DNA from: Methylobacterium sp.
Lineage (GTDB): Bacteria; Pseudomonadota; Alphaproteobacteria; Rhizobiales; Beijerinckiaceae
Direction: 5' to 3'
Length of the DNA stretch: 64,000 nucleotides
Assembly (NCBI GenBank): GCA_020252645.1
Contig: JADCCN010000001.1
Location: 264,966-328,965, forward strand
The notes beneath the pieces were generated by a model that had not been told where the DNA came from, did no database searches, and saw nothing but the letters and a program-made list of their open reading frames with translations. Position numbers and translations under genes: made by a program. Each line of letters opens with the position of its first letter. The first letter of the stretch is position 1. Shown piece by piece: positions 16,930 to 25,416 of this stretch.

Positions 16930-18281
16930 GCCGGTCGCTGGTCACCACGCTCATCCGTCGCCTGCTGCTGGTCGGCGGGTTGCTGACCCTGCTGAACATC
17001 GTCTTCGTCACAGCCTATTACAGCTCCGACCCCGAGGGCCTGCGCCGCGAAAAGGTCAGCCACCAGATCGACCGCCTCGCCGAGGCGCTGAGGGCCGGGC
17101 CGGATGGGAGTTTGACTTTCGAGCCATCAAGCCGGCTGATCCAGACCTTCACGCGCTACCCGGAGGCCTATGCCTTCCGCATCCTGGATGGGGCGGGGCG
17201 CGTGCTGGGCGAAGCCAATACCATGCTGGTGCCGGCCGAGCGCTGGAGCGTGCCCAACGGCCCGGATGCCTGGTGGAGCGATGTTGAGGTGAATGGCCGC
17301 TCCGTGCTGGTCGGGTCGCGCCGCGTGCTTGTCGCGGGAGAGGCGGTGCGGGTCGCCTTTGCGGCGGCGGGCGACCCCTCGAACCTGCTGCTTTTCGTCT
17401 ATTTCGACGAGCTTTTCGTGCATGTCATCGTATCCCTGCTGCCTTTCGCGATCTGCCTGATGATCGTGAACGCGGTCACCGTGCGCCAGTCGCTGCGATC
17501 GCTGGTTCATGCCGCGGATGCCGCGCGAAAGGCGGGTCCCAGCCACGGGATCGCGGCCCTGCCGACGCGCGGACTGCCGACCGAGGTGCTGATCCTGGTC
17601 GAGGCCATCAATGATGCCCTGCGAAGGCTGAGCGACGCGCTGGAAGCCGAGAGGGCCTTCACCGCCGAGGCCGCGCATGCCTTGCGCACCCCGCTCGCGG
17701 TGCTCTCCGCGCGAATCGAGAAATTGCCGCAAGGCGGGGAAGTCGATGCCGTCCGGTCCGACATCGCGGCCCTGCGCCGCCTCGTGAACCAGCTTCTTTC
17801 CGCCGCGCAGGCGGATACGCTGGTCGTGGACCCCGCCCGCCAATGCGATCTCTCATCCGTGGCCGAGGCCGTCGTTGGTGCCATGGCGCCTCTGGCCATC
17901 CGCGAGGGGCGCATCCTGGCCTTCGAGGCGCGGCCCGGCACGATCGTGCGCGGCGATGCCGATGCCATCGCGCATGCCCTGCGCAACCTGATCGAGAACG
18001 CGCTGCGATTCAGCCCGGAAAACACCGAGGTGCTCGTGCAGGTGTCCGGACCGGGGCAGTTGGCTGTGCTCGATCGGGGGCCAGGCATTCCCGAGGAACA
18101 GAAACCGCTGGTGATCAAGCGCTTCTGGCGCGCGAGGCCCTCCGATCTCGGTGGCACCGGCCTCGGTCTCGCCATCGTCCAGCGCATCGCCGAGGCCCAT
18201 GGCACGACGCTGGGCATTTCTGATCGCGAGGGCGGGGGGACGGTTTTCTCGCTCGCCTTTTCACCCCATCGCGGGGGTTGA
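16926..18281 (+). CDS. Sensor histidine kinase, EnvZ/QseC-like
   Basis: 451 residues. Two membrane helices lie at about 11-32 and 158-182, flanking a periplasmic sensor of ~125 residues. A HAMP-like segment follows, then the H-box FTAEAAHALRTPLAVL with His near 250. The N-box NLIENALRFSP, G1 box DRGPGIP and GTGLGLAIV are intact. It overlaps the response regulator gene by 4 bp and must be its partner. The short kinase core and TAEAAHALRTPL motif fit the QseC/TctE-type group. Confidence 0.92.
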   Translation: MSRSLVTTLIRRLLLVGGLLTLLNIVFVTAYYSSDPEGLRREKVSHQIDRLAEALRAGPDGSLTFEPSSRLIQTFTRYPEAYAFRILDGAGRVLGEANTMLVPAERWSVPNGPDAWWSDVEVNGRSVLVGSRRVLVAGEAVRVAFAAAGDPSNLLLFVYFDELFVHVIVSLLPFAICLMIVNAVTVRQSLRSLVHAADAARKAGPSHGIAALPTRGLPTEVLILVEAINDALRRLSDALEAERAFTAEAAHALRTPLAVLSARIEKLPQGGEVDAVRSDIAALRRLVNQLLSAAQADTLVVDPARQCDLSSVAEAVVGAMAPLAIREGRILAFEARPGTIVRGDADAIAHALRNLIENALRFSPENTEVLVQVSGPGQLAVLDRGPGIPEEQKPLVIKRFWRARPSDLGGTGLGLAIVQRIAEAHGTTLGISDREGGGTVFSLAFSPHRGG

Positions 18282-18474
18282 TCCTTCCATGCGCCGCAGA
18301 TCCGCGGGGCCTGGGACCGGGATCTGGGCCGCAGCACCGGGTTACGCCCGGGAGAGGGCGGACCGGGGCCCTTCCGGGAGCCTGACGCTCCGAAGGTCAT
18401 GATGGCGCGGCGCCTTCAGACGATGAGTGGCAAGTGCCCACCCGAGGGGGGCCGTGCCGCGCCATCAGACAAGA

Positions 18475-18912
18475 TCAGTTCCGATCCGCGTCGAGAGCGG
18501 CGCGCAAGGCGGCAAGCCGGGGAAGCAGCGCCGCCATATCGCTTGCCGCGGGCAGGGCCCCGATGCGCTCGGCCCAGGGCTGCGTGGCCGCGATGCAGGC
18601 CTCTCGCATCGCGCGGCCTGTTTCGGTGATCCGCACGATCTTCGAGCGGCCATCCTCCGGATCGGCCTCAATGGCGACAAGACCCTTCTGCTCCAGCCGG
18701 TGGAGGGTGCTGGTCATCGTCCCCTTCGTCACCTGGAAGGCGCGCGCAAGCCGGGCCGGGGATTTCCCGTCGCCGACCCGCACGCTATGATTGAGCACCG
18801 TAAATTGCGCAATCGTCATGCCCGAAGGCATCAGACGCTCGAACTGCGTCTGAGACAATTGCGCGATGATGCCGATCTCGGTGAAAAAGTTGAAGATCTC
18901 CGACGTCTTCAT
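18475..18912 (-). CDS. MarR family transcriptional regulator
   Basis: 145 residues with a winged helix core (PARLARAFQVTKGTMTSTLHRLEQKGLV) quoted here in parts: PARLARAFQVTKG and STLHRLEQKGLV, followed by the wing DPEDGRSKIVRITETGR. Its ATG overlaps the stop of the upstream oxidoreductase (18909-18912), so the two are one transcript. The twin palindromes upstream of the oxidoreductase are its probable operators, giving autoregulation. Confidence 0.9.
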   Translation of the reverse strand: MKTSEIFNFFTEIGIIAQLSQTQFERLMPSGMTIAQFTVLNHSVRVGDGKSPARLARAFQVTKGTMTSTLHRLEQKGLVAIEADPEDGRSKIVRITETGRAMREACIAATQPWAERIGALPAASDMAALLPRLAALRAALDADRN

Positions 18913-20060
18913 GCGCGGATCAGCTTTGCCTCCAAAGGCCAGCGCGGGGTTGGCGGAACCGGGTTGGCATAGCCGAGCCGCGCGAGCATCTGAAGCGTTT
19001 CATCCGGCCCCACCCGGCACAGGCGGCGCGATTCAGCGAACAAAGCGGCCATTTCCGGATATTCCTGCAGGGCCTGGCTGACCGGGTGCAGGCCAAGGCC
19101 GAGCTGCGTCGCCAGAAGATTGAGCCGGACATAACTGCGTCCCGCCGCCAATTGGTGGCCCCGGCTGTTGCCGAGCCCGGTCAGCCAGACAAAGCCGGGC
19201 GTTGCCTCGAACATCTTCCGATATTTATCGACCTGGTCTTTTGTGCTGCTCGCCTGCGGGTCGCGTGCCCCCTCGCGGACCTTGTCTGCTCCCAGAAGGC
19301 TCAAAGCCTCGAAAAACGGACCGCTCAAGGGAATGCCATCGGGGCTGGCGTCGATCTCCCGCGAGCCGACGCGCAGCACATCAATGCTCTCGCCCAATAC
19401 CCGAGGGGTGTTGAACTCCAGCGCGAACGCGGCCGAGGCGAGGTCGCGCAGGGCCCGGACTTCGTTCTCGCTCCGCGTGTGTTCGAAGCGGATGCGATCC
19501 GACGCCGCGCCGCCCAGGATCGCCAGGTTCTCCGCCGTCACCGGGCGCGCCAGATCATACGGCACCTTGGCCGAGCGCCGATCGCGGATCACCGCCGCCA
19601 GCGGATCGGCGGCGAGCCCCGGTTGCGCAACAAAGCGCAGGCGCGCAACCGGGCGGGAATCGAGCCTGGGCTCGCCTGCCCCGTCGGGGAAAGCGTCGAC
19701 CTCCATGCGCAATCCCCGCCGCGAAGCCGCGATGCCCGCAAGCTCGATGAAGCAGCCGAACCCGATCACGATCTGCCGATCGAGGGGATCGGTCTGCGGA
19801 AGACGACGGTCAAGGTCGCAGGAGATCTCCGCCTGGTCCGTGCCGATGAGCCTGATCCTCCAGGGCTGCATGTTGTGCGGGTTGGGCGCAAGGATGGCGT
19901 GCCGGAAGGCATCGAGCCGGGGATCGAGGTTTGATCCGCCCATTGTTTTCCATGGCTCATAGGCCCGCTGGGGAGCCTGGGTCACGCGCCATGCCGTTCC
20001 GGCGCCGACCAGGGCCAGCGTGCCGCCAATTCCCAGAATGATGTTGCGACGAGTGACCAA
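18909..20060 (-). CDS. Acg-like FMN-binding oxidoreductase (nitroreductase fold)
   Basis: About 383 residues from a TTG at 20060, selected because GGAGG lies 5 bases ahead and the protein then starts VTRRNIILGIGGTLALVGAG, a Tat-like or anchored signal. The NPHNMQPW motif near residue 60 is typical of Acg-type nitroreductase-fold proteins, and GRSYVRLNLLATQLGLGLHP near the end is the second conserved block. The substrate is unknown. It is coupled to a MarR regulator by a 4-bp overlap, which suggests induction by an electrophile or phenolic compound. Confidence 0.78.
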   Translation of the reverse strand: MVTRRNIILGIGGTLALVGAGTAWRVTQAPQRAYEPWKTMGGSNLDPRLDAFRHAILAPNPHNMQPWRIRLIGTDQAEISCDLDRRLPQTDPLDRQIVIGFGCFIELAGIAASRRGLRMEVDAFPDGAGEPRLDSRPVARLRFVAQPGLAADPLAAVIRDRRSAKVPYDLARPVTAENLAILGGAASDRIRFEHTRSENEVRALRDLASAAFALEFNTPRVLGESIDVLRVGSREIDASPDGIPLSGPFFEALSLLGADKVREGARDPQASSTKDQVDKYRKMFEATPGFVWLTGLGNSRGHQLAAGRSYVRLNLLATQLGLGLHPVSQALQEYPEMAALFAESRRLCRVGPDETLQMLARLGYANPVPPTPRWPLEAKLIRA

Positions 20061-20074
20061 GAGAACCTCCTTCA

Positions 20075-20110
20075 GTTTGATATCAAACGATATATAGTTC
20101 GATATCAAAC
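20075..20110. promoter_or_regulatory. Twin palindromic MarR-type operators
   Basis: A perfect palindrome GTTTGATATCAAAC (20075-20088) is followed 22 bp on by the near-copy GTTCGATATCAAAC (20097-20110). Both lie directly upstream of the oxidoreductase ribosome binding site. The two-turn spacing favours two dimers on one face of DNA. Confidence 0.65.
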
Positions 20111-20326
20111 TTAAATGGATCTTGCAAGGGCGGGGCTGCACCTTGTCCGAACCGGCGAGCCGGTGCAGGCCATCGCCGGTTCATGCGGCGCAATTCCATC
20201 TGGCCGCGTTGAGGCAACGCAAAGCCGGTCCGGAACTTGCCCCCGGGCAGGGGGAGAGCGATCGCCGTTTGCGGCCATCGCTGCCGGGCCGGGCCGGACA
20301 TGATCCCGGGCTGGAAACATCCGCCC

Positions 20327-20432
20327 TAGAGCATGCTGTGAAAAAGTGGATACCGGTTTTGCGTAAAAACATGCGACAAAACAATAAGATAGAGCACAGT
20401 TTTGATTCCATCAAAACGAGACGTGCTCTAGA
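20327..20432. repeat. Mosaic palindromic repeat, locus 3
   Basis: It opens TAGAGCATGCTGTGAAAAAG with a GATACCGGTTTT centre. It ends in the GTTTTGAT-TCC-ATCAAAAC hairpin module that is also found at 22592-22692 and 61822-62027. The final CTCTAGA supplies the stop of the membrane protein gene at 20428. Confidence 0.85.
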
Positions 20433-21135
20433 AGATCTTGCGCACGGCGAGGAAGCCGGCGGCGCCGAGCCAGAATGGTCCGGTCACGCTGGCGACAAGC
20501 GGGATGATCTCGCCGCTGTTCCCCAGCCCGAAGCCGAAGAGTTCGCCCGACGACACCAGATAGAGAATCCCGATGACCACCCCGATCCATCCGAGCGGAC
20601 GGGGGAGGTTTCGCGTCCGGGAGATGACAAGACCGACCAGGACGAACCAGGCTCCGCCAAGAATATTGATCGCCACATCCTCGGTCGCGGTGTTCAGGAC
20701 GGCGCCAATCATTCGATAGCTCGCGAACGTGGCGGTGCCCATCGTTGCATCCGCCCCGGGGCCATGCGCGGCGAGCAGCAACGGAATGAGCGACAGGTAG
20801 GCACCCCACCACAGGGGCCGAAGGGGCAGCGAGGCCCAAACGAGGCCGAAGGCAATATGGCGGCCTATCCCCCGACCCGCCTGGTCGGAGAAAGCGGCCT
20901 GCGTGATGATCAGCATCATGGGGACCGCGAGCAGGTAACCGATCAGCGCCGATACGAGCGCTGCCTGCACGGTTCCCCCGCGGTTTTTCAGCAGGGAAAG
21001 GACCTCGGCAGCCGGGGCGCTTTCGAGATTGAAGAAGTTCAGGACGGCGAAGAGTGTCGTCAGACCATAGGCAAGTGCGAGGAACCCGGCGAGAACGACC
21101 GCGTAGGCCATGGCGCGATTGAGGCTGGCAGGCAT
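20428..21135 (-). CDS. Six-helix membrane protein, DUF4386-like
   Basis: 235 residues with about six hydrophobic helices and few charged residues. Conserved-looking motifs are a small-residue region IGYLLAVPMMLIITQAAF and the late segment GWIGVVIGILYLVSSGELFG. The pattern resembles the DUF4386 family, whose function is not known. It is divergent from a TetR regulator that may control it. The last codons end at a repeat element that contributes the TAG stop. Confidence 0.55.
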   Translation of the reverse strand: MPASLNRAMAYAVVLAGFLALAYGLTTLFAVLNFFNLESAPAAEVLSLLKNRGGTVQAALVSALIGYLLAVPMMLIITQAAFSDQAGRGIGRHIAFGLVWASLPLRPLWWGAYLSLIPLLLAAHGPGADATMGTATFASYRMIGAVLNTATEDVAINILGGAWFVLVGLVISRTRNLPRPLGWIGVVIGILYLVSSGELFGFGLGNSGEIIPLVASVTGPFWLGAAGFLAVRKIF

Positions 21136-21312
21136 CGGAAAGGCCCTTTCGAAGGGGATTGAGGTTGCGCGTCGCGGTTTGTCGGCGAAGGTCCAGGGGG
21201 CGCTTGCGCCACAAGGGGTTGTCCTGCGCCGATGAAGGCGGCCGAGACGGCCTGTGCAGCGCGCCCCTCCCTGCGGTGGAGAAGAGGGCCTTGCCGGACG
21301 TGCGCAATTCTC

Positions 21313-21364
21313 AAACTTGCCAACGAAAAGTTTATTTCATGCCTTTCTCGCCATTGTCAAGTTT
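21313..21364. promoter_or_regulatory. Inverted heptamers between membrane protein and TetR genes
   Basis: AAACTTG (21313-21319) and CAAGTTT (21358-21364) are inverted copies 38 bp apart in the divergent promoter region. They could be two TetR half-sites or a looped operator. The evidence is symmetry and place only. Confidence 0.3.
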
Positions 21365-21388
21365 CTCCTTTGCGGCCAATATGACCTC

Positions 21389-22033
21389 ATGACCGTGACC
21401 GCAAAGGTGAAAGGCCGCCACCACCACGGGGCGCTGCGACGCGCACTGCTCGATGCGGTGGCCGAAATCGTGCTCGAGGATGGGCCGGAGGCCGTGACTT
21501 TGCGCGAATGCGCGCGCCGGGCCGGTGTTTCGCATTCGGCCGCCGCGCCGCATTTCGGCGACAAGCGCGGGCTCATCACCGCCTTCGCGACGGAGGGCGA
21601 GACACGCCTCGCCGAGTCCATGCTGACGGCGCTCGGTGCCTTGCCGGAAGAAGCCGGGCCCGAGGCTCGCCTTGCCGCCGCCGGCCGCGGCTATATCGCC
21701 TTCGCACGTTCCTGGCCGGCACATTTTCGGCTGATGGGTCGCGGTAATCTGATCGATCGCACCAATCGGGACTGGTGCGAGGCGGCGGAACGGACGTTCG
21801 CCCTTCTCTCGGAGGCGCTGGACGCGGTTGCACCCGATCTCGATGCCCGTGCCCGGCGCGCGCGGCTTACCCTTGCCTGGGCGAGCGTTCATGGCTTCTG
21901 CGCGCTCCGCGCCGAGGGCTCCGGCAGCGATCTCTGGCGGCCGGAGGAGCGCGCAGCCGCGGTAGCGGAGGATCTCCTCGCGCTGATCGTCTCCGCCTGC
22001 ACTTCGCCTGCTCCAACCCGACAAACAGAATGA
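21389..22033 (+). CDS. TetR/AcrR family regulator with WHG-type C-terminal domain
   Basis: About 214 residues from ATG 21389. The frame is open further upstream, but only this start leads directly into a normal TetR N-terminus (KGRHHHGALRRALLDAVAEI). The HTH ends SHSAAAPHFGDKRGLITAFA, characteristic of the subgroup with a TetR WHG domain. It is divergent from the six-helix membrane protein. The ligand is unknown. Confidence 0.85.
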   Translation: MTVTAKVKGRHHHGALRRALLDAVAEIVLEDGPEAVTLRECARRAGVSHSAAAPHFGDKRGLITAFATEGETRLAESMLTALGALPEEAGPEARLAAAGRGYIAFARSWPAHFRLMGRGNLIDRTNRDWCEAAERTFALLSEALDAVAPDLDARARRARLTLAWASVHGFCALRAEGSGSDLWRPEERAAAVAEDLLALIVSACTSPAPTRQTE

Positions 22034-22182
22034 GCCGCACGGACAACGTGGCATTTGAGCCGGGGGTGCTTGCGGATCGACCAGGCGCGAAAGCGGCCTG
22101 CAACGGGCAAGATGACGGGCTTCCGCCGGAACGGGCGGACGAGCCTCGTGCCGCCGCCATCGCGGCAAGCACCGGGGCGGGC

Positions 22183-22218
22183 GAGTTGGCTCGGGCGGGC
22201 GACTTGGCTCGGGCGGGC
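22183..22218. repeat. 18-bp tandem repeat, two full copies plus a part
   Basis: Two adjacent units read GA-(G/C)-TTGGCTCGGGCGGGC, followed by a truncated third (ATTGGCTC). The region shows no coding signal. Confidence 0.7.
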
Positions 22219-22432
22219 AAATTGGCTCTCCGTCGCGCTCGTGTACGGCTTCACGCAGTTGGCGAATGACGACCTGTTCCGCCCATCGGATCAAGGATGC
22301 GGCTGATCCCGGTTCGGCCCTCGGAATCGCCGATATCGTGCCGGCACCGCCGTTGCCGCCCCTGCTTCCGTCATCTGCCAAAGCCGCGCCACGGGGTGAT
22401 CGGCGCGGATGCGGGCAGGGCGGACAAACGAA

Positions 22433-22466
22433 AACCCCCCGGCCGAGGAGGCCCGGGGGGCGCTTC
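22433..22466 (-). terminator. Rho-independent terminator, minus strand
   Basis: Read on the minus strand, CCCCCCGGGCC and GGCCGGGGGG form a strong stem around TCCTC, followed by TTTTCGTTTG. It lies 245 bp beyond flgH and is the likely end of the flgF-flgG-flgA-flgH transcript. Confidence 0.65.
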
Positions 22467-22591
22467 GCAGAGCGTGGCCCGCATCAGGGGGGAGCGAGGG
22501 GCACAGTTCGCCCTGGCCGCCGGCTCGGGTTGGAAGCGAGCCGATCGGTGGGGTTGGGCGTGGCGGATGCGATGAAGGCCCGCCGCGCCGC

Positions 22592-22692
22592 TAGAGCACT
22601 TCTCGTTTCGATGGAATCAAAACCATGCTCTATCTTATTGTTTTATCGCATGTTGTTACGCAAAGCCGGTATCCGCTTTTGCGAGAGCATGC
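22592..22692. repeat. Mosaic palindromic repeat, locus 4
   Basis: It begins with the AGAGCAC/GTTTTGATTCC hairpin module in the orientation opposite to locus 3. A CGCATG-N-CCGGTATCCGC core follows, ending GAGCATGC. It sits 18 bp beyond the flgH stop. Confidence 0.8.
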
Positions 22693-22709
22693 GCCAAGGC
22701 TGAAAGAGG

Positions 22710-23462
22710 TCAGAAGGGCAGGAGCACGTCCAGCACCTGCTGGCCGTAGCGGGGCTGCTGCACATCGGTGATCTGGCCGCGGCCGCCATAGGCGATGCGG
22801 GCCTGGGCGATTTTCGTGGAGTCGATCTGGTTGCCGGCCTCGATATCCTCCGGGCGCACCACGCCGGCCACGATCAGCTCGCGCACCTCGAAGTTCACGC
22901 GCACTTCCTGCTTGCCCTCGATCACGAGGTTGCCGTTCGGCAGCACCTGTGTGACCACGGCGGCGACATCGGTGACGACCTGCTCCGAGCGCTTCACGGA
23001 GCCGGCGCCCTTCGAGTTGGCATCCGAGGTCAGGTCCACGAGACCTGTTGTCTTGGCACCGTCCGGCAGGTAGCGGTCGAGCGCATTTTCGTAGCCGAAG
23101 AAGCCCTTGGCGCCAAGATTTTCGCCGTTCTGCCGGCTGCGCTGCGTGCTGTTGTCGATATTGGCCTTATCGGTAATCCGCACACGCACGGTGAGGAGGT
23201 CGCCGACCACCTGGGCACGCTGGTCCTTGAAGAAGGCGCGCGAGCCCGGGCGCCAGAGCGAATTCGCCTGATAGGAGATCGGTTTCGGCGCGGGCATCGG
23301 CATCGAGACCGGCCTGTAGCCGGGCTGAGCCACGGGGTTTTCGATCGCCGAGAGGGCCGGGGCCTTGCCGATATTGGCAAGGCGATCGAGCGAGCCGCAG
23401 GCCGGCAGGGCCATGAGCGGCAGGGCCATCAGGCCGATACGGGAGGCGAGATTGCGGGACAT
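22710..23462 (-). CDS. flgH: Flagellar L-ring protein FlgH
   Basis: 250 residues. The N-terminal lipoprotein signal ends in the lipobox LPAC (Cys about residue 22), so it is an outer-membrane lipoprotein that forms the L-ring bushing. Conserved FlgH segments are SLWRPGSRAFFKDQRAQVVGD, split as SLWRPGSR and FFKDQRAQVVGD, then LTVRVRITDKA, and NGNLVIEGKQEVRVN near residue 180. It is the last gene of the flgF-flgG-flgA-flgH unit. A repeat element separates it from flgA. Confidence 0.95.
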   Translation of the reverse strand: MSRNLASRIGLMALPLMALPACGSLDRLANIGKAPALSAIENPVAQPGYRPVSMPMPAPKPISYQANSLWRPGSRAFFKDQRAQVVGDLLTVRVRITDKANIDNSTQRSRQNGENLGAKGFFGYENALDRYLPDGAKTTGLVDLTSDANSKGAGSVKRSEQVVTDVAAVVTQVLPNGNLVIEGKQEVRVNFEVRELIVAGVVRPEDIEAGNQIDSTKIAQARIAYGGRGQITDVQQPRYGQQVLDVLLPF

Positions 23463-23494
23463 GGGACGCGTCCTTTCGAGACGGGAATGACGGT

Positions 23495-23600
23495 TAGAGC
23501 ATTTTCCGATCAGGCGGATATTGGTTGATCGAAGAAAATGCGATCCATAACAGAAGCATAGAGCGGTCGATCTGATTTATTCAGATCGAATTTCGCTCGA
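23495..23600. repeat. Mosaic palindromic repeat, locus 5
   Basis: It opens TAGAGCATTTTCCGATCA, has a GAAGAAAATGCGATC core, and ends in the GAGCGGTCGATCTGAT/ATCGAATTTCGCTC module shared with 41854-42062 and 54237-54341. The end module encodes the last residues and the TAA stop of FlgA. Confidence 0.85.
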
Positions 23601-24587
23601 GCGGCCGATTGCGCTTTCGGAGAGGCTCGCCTGCGGCGCGACGGGCCCGGCAATGGTGACCTGGGCGGGGCCGGTGACCATGCCTTCCACGATCTTCTTG
23701 GATTGCAGGTTCTGCACCTTCACCACGTCGCCCATGGAGCCGGCGCCCTGGGCGCGGCCGCGCATCGTCAGCGTCAGCCCCCGGGTGACGTAGGTGACCG
23801 AGACGAGGCTCGATTTCTCCACGAGGATCGGCTTCGCAAGATCGGCCGAGCGGATCATCTCGCCGGCCTTCAATGCGCGGCGCGGCACCATGCCGATGAG
23901 ATCGGCGAGGGGGCGCACCACATCCGCGCCCACCTGCGCGGCCGGGCGCTTCACCATCACGAGGTCCTTCGCCTGGATGGCGTCACCCCGGTCGAGATTG
24001 CCGACCGGAACCGCGACCTCGCGCATCTCCACGATGCCGCCGGTCACCGTCCAGCCCTCCACGTTGTCGAGCCCGCCGGCGAGCGTCAACCGGGCCTCGA
24101 AGCGGCCGGTGCGCACATCGCGGTTGAACTGCGCGACCTTGATGGCTTCGCCCCGCGAGGCATCCACGAGGCGGGCCGGATGGTGATCATCCAGCACGAT
24201 TTCGAGATTGCCGAGCGCGCCGCGTTCGGCCGCGAGGCGGGCGATGGCCTGCTGCATGTCATCCCGGCTGATGGTGCGGCCGGGGCGGGTGATGGTGATG
24301 GCGACGACATCCCCGGTCTCGATGCCACGGATGCCGAGTTCGCGGGCGGCATCGAGGATTCGATCCGCGCGGATCGTGCCGCGATGGCCCGGCTGGGGCG
24401 CGCGGAACATGGCGACCGAGCCCTTTTCGCCAACTCCTTCGATGAGCTGGTCGAGCCGGATGGTCTCCCCGGTCACGGTGATCTCGGATTTCAGGCGCAT
24501 CGCCTGCTGCGCGAAGGCGGAGCCGCCCGCGAGCAGGGCCGCGATCAGGCCTGTGGCAAGGGTGAGGGGAAGCAGGCGCTGGGTCAT
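23577..24587 (-). CDS. flgA: Flagellar basal body P-ring chaperone FlgA
   Basis: 336 residues with a signal peptide (LTLATGLIAALLAGGSAFA). The C-terminal half is a SAF domain: VPVGNLDRGDAIQAKDLVMV and GMVPRRALKAGEMIRSADL are the typical blocks. FlgA assists periplasmic P-ring assembly by FlgI, which is not in the window. The last ~10 residues (SSEIRSE) are encoded by a repeat element that also provides the stop, so the C-terminus is probably not conserved. Confidence 0.93.
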   Translation of the reverse strand: MTQRLLPLTLATGLIAALLAGGSAFAQQAMRLKSEITVTGETIRLDQLIEGVGEKGSVAMFRAPQPGHRGTIRADRILDAARELGIRGIETGDVVAITITRPGRTISRDDMQQAIARLAAERGALGNLEIVLDDHHPARLVDASRGEAIKVAQFNRDVRTGRFEARLTLAGGLDNVEGWTVTGGIVEMREVAVPVGNLDRGDAIQAKDLVMVKRPAAQVGADVVRPLADLIGMVPRRALKAGEMIRSADLAKPILVEKSSLVSVTYVTRGLTLTMRGRAQGAGSMGDVVKVQNLQSKKIVEGMVTGPAQVTIAGPVAPQASLSESAIGRSSEIRSE

Positions 24588-24600
24588 GATGGCTTACTCC

Positions 24601-25392
24601 TCAGCCGCGGAACAGGTTGGAGGTCGCCTGGAGCATCTGGTCCGCTCCGGTGATGACCTTCGAATTCAGCTCGTAGGCACGCTGGGCCTGGATCATCGCG
24701 GCGATCTCGGTCACCGCGTTGACGTTCGATTCTTCGAGGTAGCCCTGCTGCAGGTTGCCGAAGCCTTCCGCGCCCGGTGTGCCATCGATGGCCGGGCCGG
24801 AGCCGGGCGTCTCGAGGAACAGGTTGTCACCGATGGATTCGAGGCCGACCTTGTTGATGAAGCGGCTCATGGTGATCTGGCCCAGCACCTGCGGCTGGAT
24901 CTGGGCCGGCAGCGTCGCCGAGACCTGGCCCAGCTGGTTGACCGAGACGCTCGTCGCATCCTGCGGCACGGTGATGCCGGGATCGACCAGATAGCCGTCC
25001 TTGGTGGTCAGCCTGCCCTGGCTGTCGGTCTCGAAGCCGCCGTCACGGGTATAGGCGGTGCGGCCATCGGGCAGCTGGATGCGGAAGAAGCCTTCGCCGC
25101 GGATCGCCATATCATAGGTGCGTTCCGTGTTGGTCACGTTGCCCTGGCTCATGATGCGGGGCGTGGCGACGGTCTTCACACCGGAGCCGACGAACAGGCC
25201 GGCGGGGTTTTGCGTGTTCTGGTCCGAGGTGGGCGCGCCGGCGCGGCGCTGGTGTTCATAGAGCAGGTCCTGGAAATGGATGGTCTGCCGCTTGAACCCC
25301 GTCGTACGCATGTTCGCGACGTTGTTCGAAATGACTTCGACGTTCTTTTCCTGCGCCATCATGCCGGTGGCGGCGGTGTAGAGAGCACGCAT
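24601..25392 (-). CDS. flgG: Flagellar distal rod protein FlgG
   Basis: 263 residues, standard size. It begins MRALYTAATGMMAQEKNVEVISNNVANMRT (quoted in parts: MRALYTAATGMMAQE and ISNNVANMRTTGFKRQ), the rod-protein N-terminal signature. AIRGEGFFRIQLPDGRTAYTRDG marks the central domain, and AAMIQAQRAYELNSKVI is the C-terminal coiled motif. Exported by the flagellar type III system, it forms the distal rod. It is 13 bp upstream of flgA. Confidence 0.97.
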   Translation of the reverse strand: MRALYTAATGMMAQEKNVEVISNNVANMRTTGFKRQTIHFQDLLYEHQRRAGAPTSDQNTQNPAGLFVGSGVKTVATPRIMSQGNVTNTERTYDMAIRGEGFFRIQLPDGRTAYTRDGGFETDSQGRLTTKDGYLVDPGITVPQDATSVSVNQLGQVSATLPAQIQPQVLGQITMSRFINKVGLESIGDNLFLETPGSGPAIDGTPGAEGFGNLQQGYLEESNVNAVTEIAAMIQAQRAYELNSKVITGADQMLQATSNLFRG

Positions 25393-25416
25393 GGGACTGG
25401 CCTTTCAGGTTCCGGT

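Larger units (their letters stand above)
22034..22709. other. 676-bp region without a supported gene
   Basis: It contains a short 18-bp tandem repeat (22183-22218, unit GASTTGGCTCGGGCGGGC), a terminator hairpin for the flagellar flgF-flgH unit (about 22433-22466), and a mosaic repeat (22592-22692). The rest is GC-rich with no ribosome binding sites or recognisable protein. Confidence 0.55.
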
